A stretch of 64,000 nt of DNA from Granulosicoccus sp045106195 (GTDB lineage Bacteria > Pseudomonadota > Gammaproteobacteria > Granulosicoccales > Granulosicoccaceae). The position numbers were made by a program, and so were the translations under genes. The number at the start of each line of letters is the position of its first letter. The first letter of the stretch is position 1. Positions 6,717-15,370 of this stretch are shown piece after piece. The DNA is taken from assembly GCA_045106195.1 (NCBI GenBank), contig JBGCEH010000006.1, positions 124,001-188,000 of the forward strand, in the 5' to 3' direction. The notes under the pieces are model-generated. The model saw nothing but the letters and a program-made list of their open reading frames with translations, was not told where the DNA came from and did no database searches.

Positions 6717-9700
6717 ATGATTTCTGCTTTTCAGATAGGCAAGGCGATACGCCAGGCCACTGTGCTCGCTATTGTTTACGTTCTGGTTCTCGCCGCACAG
6801 GTTGCACACGCTGACACCATCGTCAATATTGACTTTGACGACAGCACAGACTTGCAAAATTTGTTCAACGCGGACAGTAGCCCTCATATCTTCAGTCAGG
6901 CAGCTGGTGGGATCGGTGACTCGGGGGTCATCAATTCAGCAGGAGGGGTAAACACTGCAGATGTCTGGACCAGCAAAACGGGCTACTCTGTTACTGGTGC
7001 AGGCGACAGCTACCGCCTGTCCGCGTTCCTTAGAACAACAGAATCACGCGGCTTTGCAGGATTTGGAATAGCCACAAGTAACGTTAATGAACCTATTGGC
7101 TCTGGTTATACCTCGTCGGGTATTGGCTTCATCGCTACCGATAGTACGGTTTCCATGCTGTCCAGCGTCAATAGTAGCTCGACCATAGAGACCTATGATT
7201 TCGAACTAGGTGCGTTCGATGTACTGTTCCCTGATACCTGGTATCACTTCGAAGTCACGATCCTGAGCAACGCAAACAATACGTTTGATGTGTCTTTGGC
7301 AATCAGCAATTCCGACTCGAATGGTGACATTGGAAGTGTGCTGACGATTTTTTCTCAGAATGGAATCACCAACACAGACATAGCTCAAGCAAGCTCGATA
7401 CATCCGTATTTTTCCGTTCGCACAACCAGCGGGTCCAGATTTGATCGACTTGATGATCTGACCATGCGTTTGTCAGGTGGCCCGACCGTCGTACCCGATC
7501 CTGAAGCAGACAGTGATTCAGATGGAGTGCTGGACACTGCCGATCCGGACGATGACAACGACGGTACAGCGGATGAGAACGACACATTCCCGCTAGATGA
7601 AACAGAATCTAACGATAACGATAACGATGGCATTGGAGATCGAGAAGATATCGATGATGACAATGACGGCACAATCGATACGGAAGATCCAACTCCCAAC
7701 GGTGAATCAGAGCCAATCGACAGTGATCAGGATGGCGTTCCCGACCTCGACGATCGATTCCCCGACGATGCTAGCGAGTGGGCTGATTCCGACGATGATG
7801 GCGTTGGGGATAACGCCGACGCGTTTGATAATGATCCGACAGAGACCACTGACAGCGATGGTGATGGTGTTGGTGACAACACGGATGAATTTCCCGATGA
7901 TGCAAGCGAGACTGTTGATAGTGATGGCGACACGGTGGGCGACAATGCTGACCCATTCCCGAGCGATCCTTCGGAATCAGCAGACACAGATAACGATGGT
8001 GTCGGTGACAATACTGACGTTTTCCCGAACGATGCAACAGAATCCCGTGATACCGACGCTGATGGTGTCGGTGACAACGCTGACGTTTTTCCTGATGATG
8101 CCAGCGAGACACTGGATAGCGATAACGATGGTGTGGGGGATAACGCTGATGTATTCCCGAATGATCCATCAGACACCATGGATACTGACGGTGACGGTGT
8201 AGGCGATAACGCTGATGTGTATCCTGCCGACCCGACTGAAACTCTCGATACCGACGGTGATGGCGTGGGCGACAATGCCGACGCATTCCCCAATGATCCA
8301 TCTGAAACCATGGATAGCGATGGTGATGGTATCGGTGATAACGAAGATCAGTTTCCCTTTGATCCTTCACAGACAAACGATACTGATGGCGACGGCGTAG
8401 CAGATGTTATCGACGCATTTGATAACGACCCAACCGAGACTACCGATACTGATGGTGATGGCGTGGGTGACAATTCGGATGAATTTCCCAATGACTCTAC
8501 CGAATCGCGTGACACAGACGGCGACGGTGTAGGCGACAACGCTGATGTATTTCCTGATGATCCGACGGAGACGATGGACTCCGATGGCGATGGCGTCGGT
8601 GACAACGCTGATGCATTCCCGGCAGCATTCTCAGAGACAAGTGACTCCGACGGTGATGGAGTTGGCGACAACGCTGATGTATTCCCGAATGATGCAACAG
8701 AGACCCTCGACACTGACGGTGATGGCATAGGTGACAACGCCGATGCATTCCCGAATGACCCAACAGAGACCAGCGATTCGGATGGTGATGGTGTGGGTGA
8801 CAATGCCGATGCGTTTCCGGTAGATCCAACCGAAACCATGGACTCTGACGGAGATGGTATTGGCGACAATTCAGATCCTACGCCACTTGGAGAGCTTCCA
8901 GCGGGCACTCCCGATCAGGATGATGATGGTGTGGCTGACTTTCTGGATGCCTTTCCACAGGATGCTGGCGAATGGATTGATTCGGATGAGGATGGTGTTG
9001 GTAACAATGCCGATGCCTTCGATAATGATCCCACGGAAACCATGGACGCTGATGGTGATGGTGTCGGCGACAATGCAGATCGCTTTCCGCTGAATGCCAA
9101 CGAGCAAAGTGATGGAGACAATGATGGCATAGGCGACAATGCTGATACCGACAAGGACAATGACGGAACACTCGATGCCCAGGATGCGTTTCCATATGAT
9201 CCTGCCGAACAGAGAGACACTGATCTGGACGGTATAGGTAATGCGGCAGATCCCGACGATGATAACGATGGCGTGCTCGATGTAGATGATGCGTTTCCAG
9301 AGCTTGCCTCAGAGTCCAGCGACAATGACAACGATGGCACGGGTGATGCTGCAGATCTTGATGATGACAATGACGGGGTCGCCGATCCGCTGGATGCATT
9401 CCCCTTCAACGCCACCGAATCTCAAGACAGTGACGGCGACCGTCTTGGAAATAACGCAGACACTGACGATGACAACGACGGCTATAGCGACACCGTGGAG
9501 TTGCTCTATCAGAGCGATCCATTAAACATGCGATTGTATCCTCAAGGCCTGGATATGGACCGTGACACCCTTGCTGACAGTCTTGAACGCGGTAGCGATA
9601 CCGATGGTGATGGTATTGGTGATGAATTTGATGTCGATTCTGACAATGATGGGATTTTCGATTTGATTGAAGCGAGCAACCAGCCGGTACTCGGTGCATC

Positions 9701-11924
9701 ACTGGATACCAACAACGACGGCATGATGGATGACACCGCACTCATAGGACTCACCAGGGTTGACACAGCAGCTGACACTGATCGCGATGGTATTCGGGAT
9801 TTCCGTGATCTGGATTCCGACAACGATGGTTTGTCAGATACCGCCGAAATTACTCCTGCGGATAGCAGTTTCACCGATATCAACAATCTTCAGAATGATA
9901 TTTCAGCACTCGTGCTCTCTGACCCTGATGGAGACTCGCTGGTGAACTACCGCGACCTTGATTCTGACAACGATGGCATACCTGATCTGGTGGAAGCAGG
10001 TGGAACGGATATCGATGGTAACGGACTGGCCGACAACTTTCAGGATAGCAATGCTGATGGTATTGATGACGGTTATTTCAGTGTTCCGCTTGTACTACTT
10101 GACACCGATGCAGACGGTCAGCAGGACTATGTGGATCTGGACAGCGACAATGATGGTCAATTTGACATCTTGGGGTCACCGCTGGTTGATGCAGATCTGG
10201 ACGGTGACGGACGTGTCGATATCGGTGGCGACAGTAACGCAAATGGCATCTCTGATTACGCCGATGTCGCAATTACCAATGGTGAAGACAGTGATGGCGA
10301 TGGTATTGACGATCGCGTGGATGCCAGCGTACTGGGCGAACCGGACTTCGATTCAGATGGCATTGCGGATCGATACGATGCCGACAGTCAGGGCGATGGC
10401 CTTATTCAGGTTGCCTCTGTTAAGTTGCCAGACAATGTCGCCGTAATGATCCCTCCTGTCATTGCACCTGCCGAACCTGAAACACCCGTCATTGCAACTA
10501 CGGCGATAAGTGGCGGCGGTTGCAGTATTGCCGGTCCGGCTCATCCCGATATGACTCTCACGGCATTACTGGTATTTGCTGTGATATACCTGATCCTGAT
10601 TCACGCAGGTACATGGCGTACCCTGAAAAGCGCCATGTTGATTTTTCTCAGCACCAGCCTTGCTGCCGGACCTACGGTCGCCAGTGTACATACCGGCCTG
10701 TATCTGGGAATTGGTGGCGGCGCATCCAGGCTGATGCCCGGTATCGAGAATGCACAATTGACCGATCGCGACAGTATAGGGATGGCGTGGAATGCCACTG
10801 CAGGCTATCAATTGACGCGTTCACTGGGTGCGGAACTTGAATACTCCAATCTTGGCACAACAACGCTTGAGCCCGTAGGTTCAATAGACTATCAGGATGT
10901 CAACATAAGCGGTTTGTACCATTTGGGTGGTGCAGCGATAAGTGGCAATGGCAAGAAGTATTCCCTGTACGGCAGGCTTGGTGTTGGCAAGATCAGCAAT
11001 CAAAGTAACCTCCAGCTGGAACGTGGCAGTGATGCCCATTGGCTAGCGGGTGTTGGTGTACAGGTGCCTGTAAGCGAACGTCTGTCACTGCGTGCCGAGG
11101 GCGTTAACTATGACGAAGATGTAAGCCGGTTCGGCCTGGCAGTTACCTATCAGATGGGCAAGATATCACTCCCGTCACTGCCTTCGTTCGGTCGCAAGAC
11201 AGAACCAAAGGAGCATACAGAAGCCGCAAAGGCCGCACTGACCGATAACGGTTCAAACAACTCTACAAAAATCGTATCGCTAAAGGCAGGCACAGAAAAA
11301 GAGAAAGGCACGGGGAAAGGCCAGCCTTTTCTATTCATGGCTGATCAGCATGAACCGCACAAGCCAGAGATCAAGAGCGTTTCAAAATTGATGGAAACCG
11401 AGCCTGAATCGAAAGGTAAATTAAATTCTGCCTCTAAGACAGCACCGAAAATCAAATGGGCAATCAGTGATACAGCACGTCAACGCATGGATGAAAAACC
11501 CGATGATAAAAAATCGGCGAAACTATCACTCCCAACGCTCAGCGCTGCGCTGCCCTCGGAAATACCAGCGGTATCAACGGCCAGCACCAATTCCCAGCTT
11601 CCAGAGACGGTATCGTTTGACTTCGACAAAAGCAGCATAACCCGTGCGGTTAAAGATAAAATGCAACCACTCATAGACTACCTGCTCGCCAATGACAGTG
11701 CAAAAGTCACCTTGACGGGACACACCGACAGTATAGGTTCAGAAGAATACAACCTACAGCTATCCATACGTCGTGCTGAGGCGGTTCGACAGTATCTTCT
11801 ACAACAGGGCATCGACAGAAAAATGATAAGAATTCTAGGTGCAGGCGAAAAGAGACCGGTTAAATCCAACGCCAAGCCGTCTGGTAGGAAAGCCAACCGT
11901 CGGGTGAGTATCGTGGTGAGCTAA
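6717..11924 (+). CDS. Giant exported TSP3-repeat / OmpA fusion protein
   Basis: About 1735 residues. Order from the N-terminus: signal peptide (about 1-37, ending AHA); a lectin/LamG-like beta domain (about 38-250); a calcium-binding thrombospondin type 3 rod rich in DxDxDGxxD (about 260-1215), including 17 exact-length 22-residue repeats; a GGGCS motif (about 1266) followed by a hydrophobic segment TLTALLVFAVIYLILI; a second signal-peptide-like segment MLIFLSTSLAAGPTVAS; an OmpA-type eight-strand barrel (about 1322-1482); a Lys/Thr-rich linker; and an OmpA peptidoglycan-binding domain (about 1625-1735) with VTLTGHTDSIGSEEYN and RRAEAVRQYL. I chose the ATG at 6717 because it opens the signal peptide; the frame is open from 6558. 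The OmpA part should anchor it to peptidoglycan and outer membrane; the rod and head would be periplasmic or surface-exposed. Adhesion is inferred. Confidence 0.8.
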   Translation: MISAFQIGKAIRQATVLAIVYVLVLAAQVAHADTIVNIDFDDSTDLQNLFNADSSPHIFSQAAGGIGDSGVINSAGGVNTADVWTSKTGYSVTGAGDSYRLSAFLRTTESRGFAGFGIATSNVNEPIGSGYTSSGIGFIATDSTVSMLSSVNSSSTIETYDFELGAFDVLFPDTWYHFEVTILSNANNTFDVSLAISNSDSNGDIGSVLTIFSQNGITNTDIAQASSIHPYFSVRTTSGSRFDRLDDLTMRLSGGPTVVPDPEADSDSDGVLDTADPDDDNDGTADENDTFPLDETESNDNDNDGIGDREDIDDDNDGTIDTEDPTPNGESEPIDSDQDGVPDLDDRFPDDASEWADSDDDGVGDNADAFDNDPTETTDSDGDGVGDNTDEFPDDASETVDSDGDTVGDNADPFPSDPSESADTDNDGVGDNTDVFPNDATESRDTDADGVGDNADVFPDDASETLDSDNDGVGDNADVFPNDPSDTMDTDGDGVGDNADVYPADPTETLDTDGDGVGDNADAFPNDPSETMDSDGDGIGDNEDQFPFDPSQTNDTDGDGVADVIDAFDNDPTETTDTDGDGVGDNSDEFPNDSTESRDTDGDGVGDNADVFPDDPTETMDSDGDGVGDNADAFPAAFSETSDSDGDGVGDNADVFPNDATETLDTDGDGIGDNADAFPNDPTETSDSDGDGVGDNADAFPVDPTETMDSDGDGIGDNSDPTPLGELPAGTPDQDDDGVADFLDAFPQDAGEWIDSDEDGVGNNADAFDNDPTETMDADGDGVGDNADRFPLNANEQSDGDNDGIGDNADTDKDNDGTLDAQDAFPYDPAEQRDTDLDGIGNAADPDDDNDGVLDVDDAFPELASESSDNDNDGTGDAADLDDDNDGVADPLDAFPFNATESQDSDGDRLGNNADTDDDNDGYSDTVELLYQSDPLNMRLYPQGLDMDRDTLADSLERGSDTDGDGIGDEFDVDSDNDGIFDLIEASNQPVLGASLDTNNDGMMDDTALIGLTRVDTAADTDRDGIRDFRDLDSDNDGLSDTAEITPADSSFTDINNLQNDISALVLSDPDGDSLVNYRDLDSDNDGIPDLVEAGGTDIDGNGLADNFQDSNADGIDDGYFSVPLVLLDTDADGQQDYVDLDSDNDGQFDILGSPLVDADLDGDGRVDIGGDSNANGISDYADVAITNGEDSDGDGIDDRVDASVLGEPDFDSDGIADRYDADSQGDGLIQVASVKLPDNVAVMIPPVIAPAEPETPVIATTAISGGGCSIAGPAHPDMTLTALLVFAVIYLILIHAGTWRTLKSAMLIFLSTSLAAGPTVASVHTGLYLGIGGGASRLMPGIENAQLTDRDSIGMAWNATAGYQLTRSLGAELEYSNLGTTTLEPVGSIDYQDVNISGLYHLGGAAISGNGKKYSLYGRLGVGKISNQSNLQLERGSDAHWLAGVGVQVPVSERLSLRAEGVNYDEDVSRFGLAVTYQMGKISLPSLPSFGRKTEPKEHTEAAKAALTDNGSNNSTKIVSLKAGTEKEKGTGKGQPFLFMADQHEPHKPEIKSVSKLMETEPESKGKLNSASKTAPKIKWAISDTARQRMDEKPDDKKSAKLSLPTLSAALPSEIPAVSTASTNSQLPETVSFDFDKSSITRAVKDKMQPLIDYLLANDSAKVTLTGHTDSIGSEEYNLQLSIRRAEAVRQYLLQQGIDRKMIRILGAGEKRPVKSNAKPSGRKANRRVSIVVS
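7719..8840 (+). repeat. 17 tandem 66-bp repeats encoding 22-residue TSP3 units
   Basis: Seventeen uninterrupted, in-phase units of exactly 66 bp, each encoding variants of DxDxDGVGDNADxFPxDPxE plus two residues. Positions 1, 3, 5 and 9 of each unit are nearly always Asp or Asn, as in calcium-binding TSP3 modules. An irregular 24-residue unit follows at 8841, then three more regular units. Beyond about 9100 the repeats turn into less regular TSP3 modules up to about 10360. Neighbouring units differ at many codons, so this is an old array with room for unequal recombination. Confidence 0.9.
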
Positions 11925-12152
11925 GCGTGTTTACACAAATTTTCAAGGACACAAAGCCCACACAAGGACGCTTGAAAGAGACGTTTTAGTCTTCTTGGAA
12001 CGAACGCTATTATCTTCTAACATCCAACTCACTGCTGTCTTTTGATGCAATAAGTTCACTCTCATGCACGTTTTCAATCAGACCTGATCAGCCTGATCCA
12101 AGTCTACGTATAGTGGGTCTAACGTTAACCCACACATCACTATTTTATTGCA

Positions 12153-14360
12153 ATGAAAATGATCAACGATGATGTATTGCATGAACAACAAAAAGCAGAA
12201 AACAGCCACACACCCTACAATACCATCGAGCAACTGATTCCCCTCGGCGATTCCATCGTCACCAGAACCACGATACTTGATGAGGGCTCGCCTGAAGCCA
12301 AGCGCGAAGAAATTCTTCATTACTTCCACCAGAGCTTTACCTTGTATGAAAGTCTTTTCGAATGCCTGGTCAATGAAGAAGCCTACTACCAGAGAGCAAG
12401 CCCGCTTCGTCATCCACTGATTTTCTATTACGGCCATACTGCGGTTTTTTTCATCAACAAGCTGAATGTTGCCAACCTTATTGATGAACGAATTGATCCC
12501 TCACTCGAATCATCCCTCGCAATCGGTGTCGATGAAATGTCGTGGGATGATCTTAACGATAAAAGCTATGACTGGCCTACGCCTGCAGCGGTAAAGGACT
12601 ATCGAGACAAGACAAGAGTACTGGTTGATAAATTCATAAGAACCTGTGATCTAAGCCTGCCGATTCAATGGAATGATCCGATGTGGATCATCATGATGGG
12701 CATTGAACACGAAAGAATACATCTAGAAACGTCCTCTGTTCTTATCCGCGAGCTTCCTCTGCACTGTGTGCGCGCACATACCCTCTGGGGAAACATATGT
12801 CGTGAGACGGGCGCAGCACCAGTCAATGAGTTATTGCCGGTGAAAGGTGGCTCTGTGACGATTGGTAAATCCAGGGATGATGCACTCTATGGTTGGGATG
12901 TGGAATACGGAGCACAACACCATCAGGTCGATGATTTCAAGGCCAGCAAGTATCTCGTAAGTAACGCTGAGTTCATGCAGTTCATCGAGGCCGGTGGATA
13001 CTCGAACAGACAGTACTGGACTGATGAAGGCTGGGGCTGGATTCAGTATCGGAATGCGCAAATGCCGGTTTTCTGGCGAAAGGATGGCGGACAATATCTA
13101 TACCGGACCATGCTTGAAGAAATCGATATGCCCTGGGACTGGCCAGTGGATCTGACCTATCTTGAATCAAAAGCCTTCTGTGAATGGAAATCAGAGCAAA
13201 CCGGCAAGTCCTTGCGTTTGCCTACCGAAGCTGAATGGCATAGGCTTCGGGAGAACGTCGATACTGATCAACCATTCTGGAACAACGCACCCGGCAACAT
13301 CAATCTCGAATATGACATGTCGTCCTGCCCTGTAAACAGACATGAATGCAATGGAGGTTTTTTTGACATTATCGGTAACGTCTGGCAGTGGACGGAAACA
13401 CCGGTAGACGGCCTTGCAGGTTATGAAGTACACCCCGCTTATGACGATTTCTCAACACCCACGTTCGACGGCAAGCACAACATATTCAAGGGCGGTTGCT
13501 GGATATCAACAGGCAACTACGCGATCAAGGATTCACGCTATGCGTTCAGGCGCCACTTCTATCAACATTCCGGAATGCGATATGTCGAAGCCGGGCCCAT
13601 ACCGGAGATCAAGATGAACATTTACGAGATGGATGAAGCGGTATCGCAATATATCGAGTTTCACTACGGGGATGAGTATTTTGGAGTACCCAACTTCCCT
13701 GTCGCCTGTATAGAACAATGCATGCTGGCAGCTGGGGATATCAATCGTGGCAAGGCGCTGGATCTTGGTTGTGCCACAGGACGGTCAAGCTTTGAGCTGG
13801 CGAAGCATTTTGATCATGTCGACGCACTGGACTTCTCGGCACGACTTATTCAAGCCCCTTCGCAACTGCAGAGCACCGGCTTGCAGCGATATGCAATACA
13901 GGATGAGGGAGACATCGTTGCATACAAGGAAATATCACTCGAACAGTTTGGTTACAATGATATAAAGAACAAAGTAACGTTTATGCAGGGTGATGCATGC
14001 AACCTGCCGGAGAAATTTACAGGCTATGACCTGGTCTTCGCAGGAAACCTTATTGACAGGCTTTATGACCCTCGTATTTTTCTCGACTTGATTAAAAAGC
14101 GAATCAATCCGGGTGGAATACTGGTTATTACCTCCCCTTACACCTGGCTGGAGAGCTTCACTGAAAAGGATAAATGGTTAGGTGGTTTCAAGGCTGCGAC
14201 TGGTGAGAACTTCACCACACTCGAAGGTATCGCTGACGCATTGCAACCTGAGTTCGTGCAATATCAGAAGCCGGTTGACGTCCCTTTTGTGATTCGCGAA
14301 ACACGACGCAAACATCAACACACCCTTGCTGAACTGAGCGTCTGGAAAAAACTCTCCTGA
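12153..14360 (+). CDS. ovoA: 5-histidylcysteine sulfoxide synthase with fused N-methyltransferase (OvoA)
   Basis: A 735-residue ovothiol synthase. The N-terminal DinB-like part holds the iron-binding HX3HXE motif (IEHERIHLE, near residue 190). The central FGE-sulfatase-like domain shows LRLPTEAEWHRLR and GGFFDIIGNVWQWTE. The C-terminal SAM methyltransferase has the motif ALDLGCATGRSSFELA followed by DALDFS. The known enzyme joins cysteine to C5 of histidine with O2 using mononuclear iron, and the fused methyltransferase later methylates the imidazole of 4-mercaptohistidine to give ovothiol A, a cytosolic redox buffer. Length and domain order match full-length OvoA. A kinase-like gene follows 11 bp downstream. 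The C-S lyase (OvoB), a PLP enzyme, is not in the window. Confidence 0.93.
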   Translation: MKMINDDVLHEQQKAENSHTPYNTIEQLIPLGDSIVTRTTILDEGSPEAKREEILHYFHQSFTLYESLFECLVNEEAYYQRASPLRHPLIFYYGHTAVFFINKLNVANLIDERIDPSLESSLAIGVDEMSWDDLNDKSYDWPTPAAVKDYRDKTRVLVDKFIRTCDLSLPIQWNDPMWIIMMGIEHERIHLETSSVLIRELPLHCVRAHTLWGNICRETGAAPVNELLPVKGGSVTIGKSRDDALYGWDVEYGAQHHQVDDFKASKYLVSNAEFMQFIEAGGYSNRQYWTDEGWGWIQYRNAQMPVFWRKDGGQYLYRTMLEEIDMPWDWPVDLTYLESKAFCEWKSEQTGKSLRLPTEAEWHRLRENVDTDQPFWNNAPGNINLEYDMSSCPVNRHECNGGFFDIIGNVWQWTETPVDGLAGYEVHPAYDDFSTPTFDGKHNIFKGGCWISTGNYAIKDSRYAFRRHFYQHSGMRYVEAGPIPEIKMNIYEMDEAVSQYIEFHYGDEYFGVPNFPVACIEQCMLAAGDINRGKALDLGCATGRSSFELAKHFDHVDALDFSARLIQAPSQLQSTGLQRYAIQDEGDIVAYKEISLEQFGYNDIKNKVTFMQGDACNLPEKFTGYDLVFAGNLIDRLYDPRIFLDLIKKRINPGGILVITSPYTWLESFTEKDKWLGGFKAATGENFTTLEGIADALQPEFVQYQKPVDVPFVIRETRRKHQHTLAELSVWKKLS

Positions 14361-14371
14361 TTGACTGCACG

Positions 14372-15370
14372 TTGAAACCCTTAAGCAAAGACCTCGTCGA
14401 TCAGATCCTTGCATGTACCGGCGCGTGTGGCATTCGCGACACGCAGCCCGTTCAGACTCTGTGGAGTGGCTACGGACAAATTGTTCGAGTTAACCTGATA
14501 TTGGAGGATTATCATCGACATGATGGCGATACATCGCTTATTGTTAAAGATGTTCAGCCACCTGAAACGTTAAACCATCCGCGTGGCTGGAATACCGATG
14601 CATCCACACAGCGCAAACTCGAATCCTATCGTGTCGAAGCAAACTGGTATCGGCAATATGTAGAGTCTGCACGAAGTTTGTGCGCAATGCCTCGCCTTCT
14701 GGGCAGCTACTCATCTGTCGAACAGACGTCGCTGATCCTTGAAGATCTTGATCGTGACTACCCACAACGGCATGACCGTCTCAGTGTTGAGAGTTGTAAA
14801 CCCTGTATCCGTTGGCTGGCAAGATTCCATGGGTATCACTTTCAGTCATCCGGTGAGGGCCTATGGCACACAGGTACCTATTGGTATCTAAAGACTCGTC
14901 GGGACGAATGGACGGCCATGGCCCCAGGCGCATTAAAGGATGCTGCATCAGCTCTCGATGCCAGATTGGAAAACTGCCAGTTCAAAACATTGGTCCATGG
15001 TGATGCGAAAGTTGCGAATGTATGCTTCTCTCAAAGTGGTCGCGATGTCGCTATGGTGGACTTTCAGTACGTAGGTCGAGGATGTGGAATCCGCGATGTG
15101 GCCTATTTTTTAGGTAGCGCCTTGACCGAGACTGAGTGTGAGAACCATGGTGAAGAATTGTTGGATGTCTATTTTTCGGAGTTGAGTAGCTATATCCCCG
15201 AGATGCTTCAGCAGCCAGTAGAAAAGGAATGGCGTGATTTATATGCGACAGCTTGGGCAGACTTTCATCGCTTTCTGGCGGGCTGGATGCCGGGACATAC
15301 CAAGATACACGGCTATACGAGAGCCATGACCAGGAAGGCTCTGGCCGAGCTAGCTTTGAGAACGCACTAA
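14372..15370 (+). CDS. APH/ecdysteroid-kinase-like phosphotransferase beside ovoA
   Basis: A 332-residue protein of the APH/EcKinase-like fold. It has the catalytic loop LVHGDAKVANVCF (HGDxxxxN), the metal-binding VDFQYVGRGCGIRDVAYF, and an N-lobe LIVKDV lysine. The TTG start at 14372 lies 11 bp after the ovoA stop, so the genes are probably co-transcribed. Its TAA overlaps the TAG of the convergent ABC ATPase gene by 3 bp. The substrate is unknown. Co-location with ovoA suggests a role in using, modifying or regulating ovothiol or a precursor; that is inference. It could also phosphorylate a choline-like or other small alcohol. Confidence 0.75.
   Translation: MKPLSKDLVDQILACTGACGIRDTQPVQTLWSGYGQIVRVNLILEDYHRHDGDTSLIVKDVQPPETLNHPRGWNTDASTQRKLESYRVEANWYRQYVESARSLCAMPRLLGSYSSVEQTSLILEDLDRDYPQRHDRLSVESCKPCIRWLARFHGYHFQSSGEGLWHTGTYWYLKTRRDEWTAMAPGALKDAASALDARLENCQFKTLVHGDAKVANVCFSQSGRDVAMVDFQYVGRGCGIRDVAYFLGSALTETECENHGEELLDVYFSELSSYIPEMLQQPVEKEWRDLYATAWADFHRFLAGWMPGHTKIHGYTRAMTRKALAELALRTH

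Noticed and set aside
7719..8840. Regular direct repeats that could suggest a CRISPR array
   Set aside because: The units are contiguous, in frame, have no unique spacers, and encode calcium-binding repeats.
7385..9415. Long minus-strand and +1-frame reading frames across the TSP3 region
   Set aside because: They are low-complexity (Ser/Pro/Thr or His/Arg/Met runs) and follow from the 66-bp repeat composition of the real plus-strand gene.
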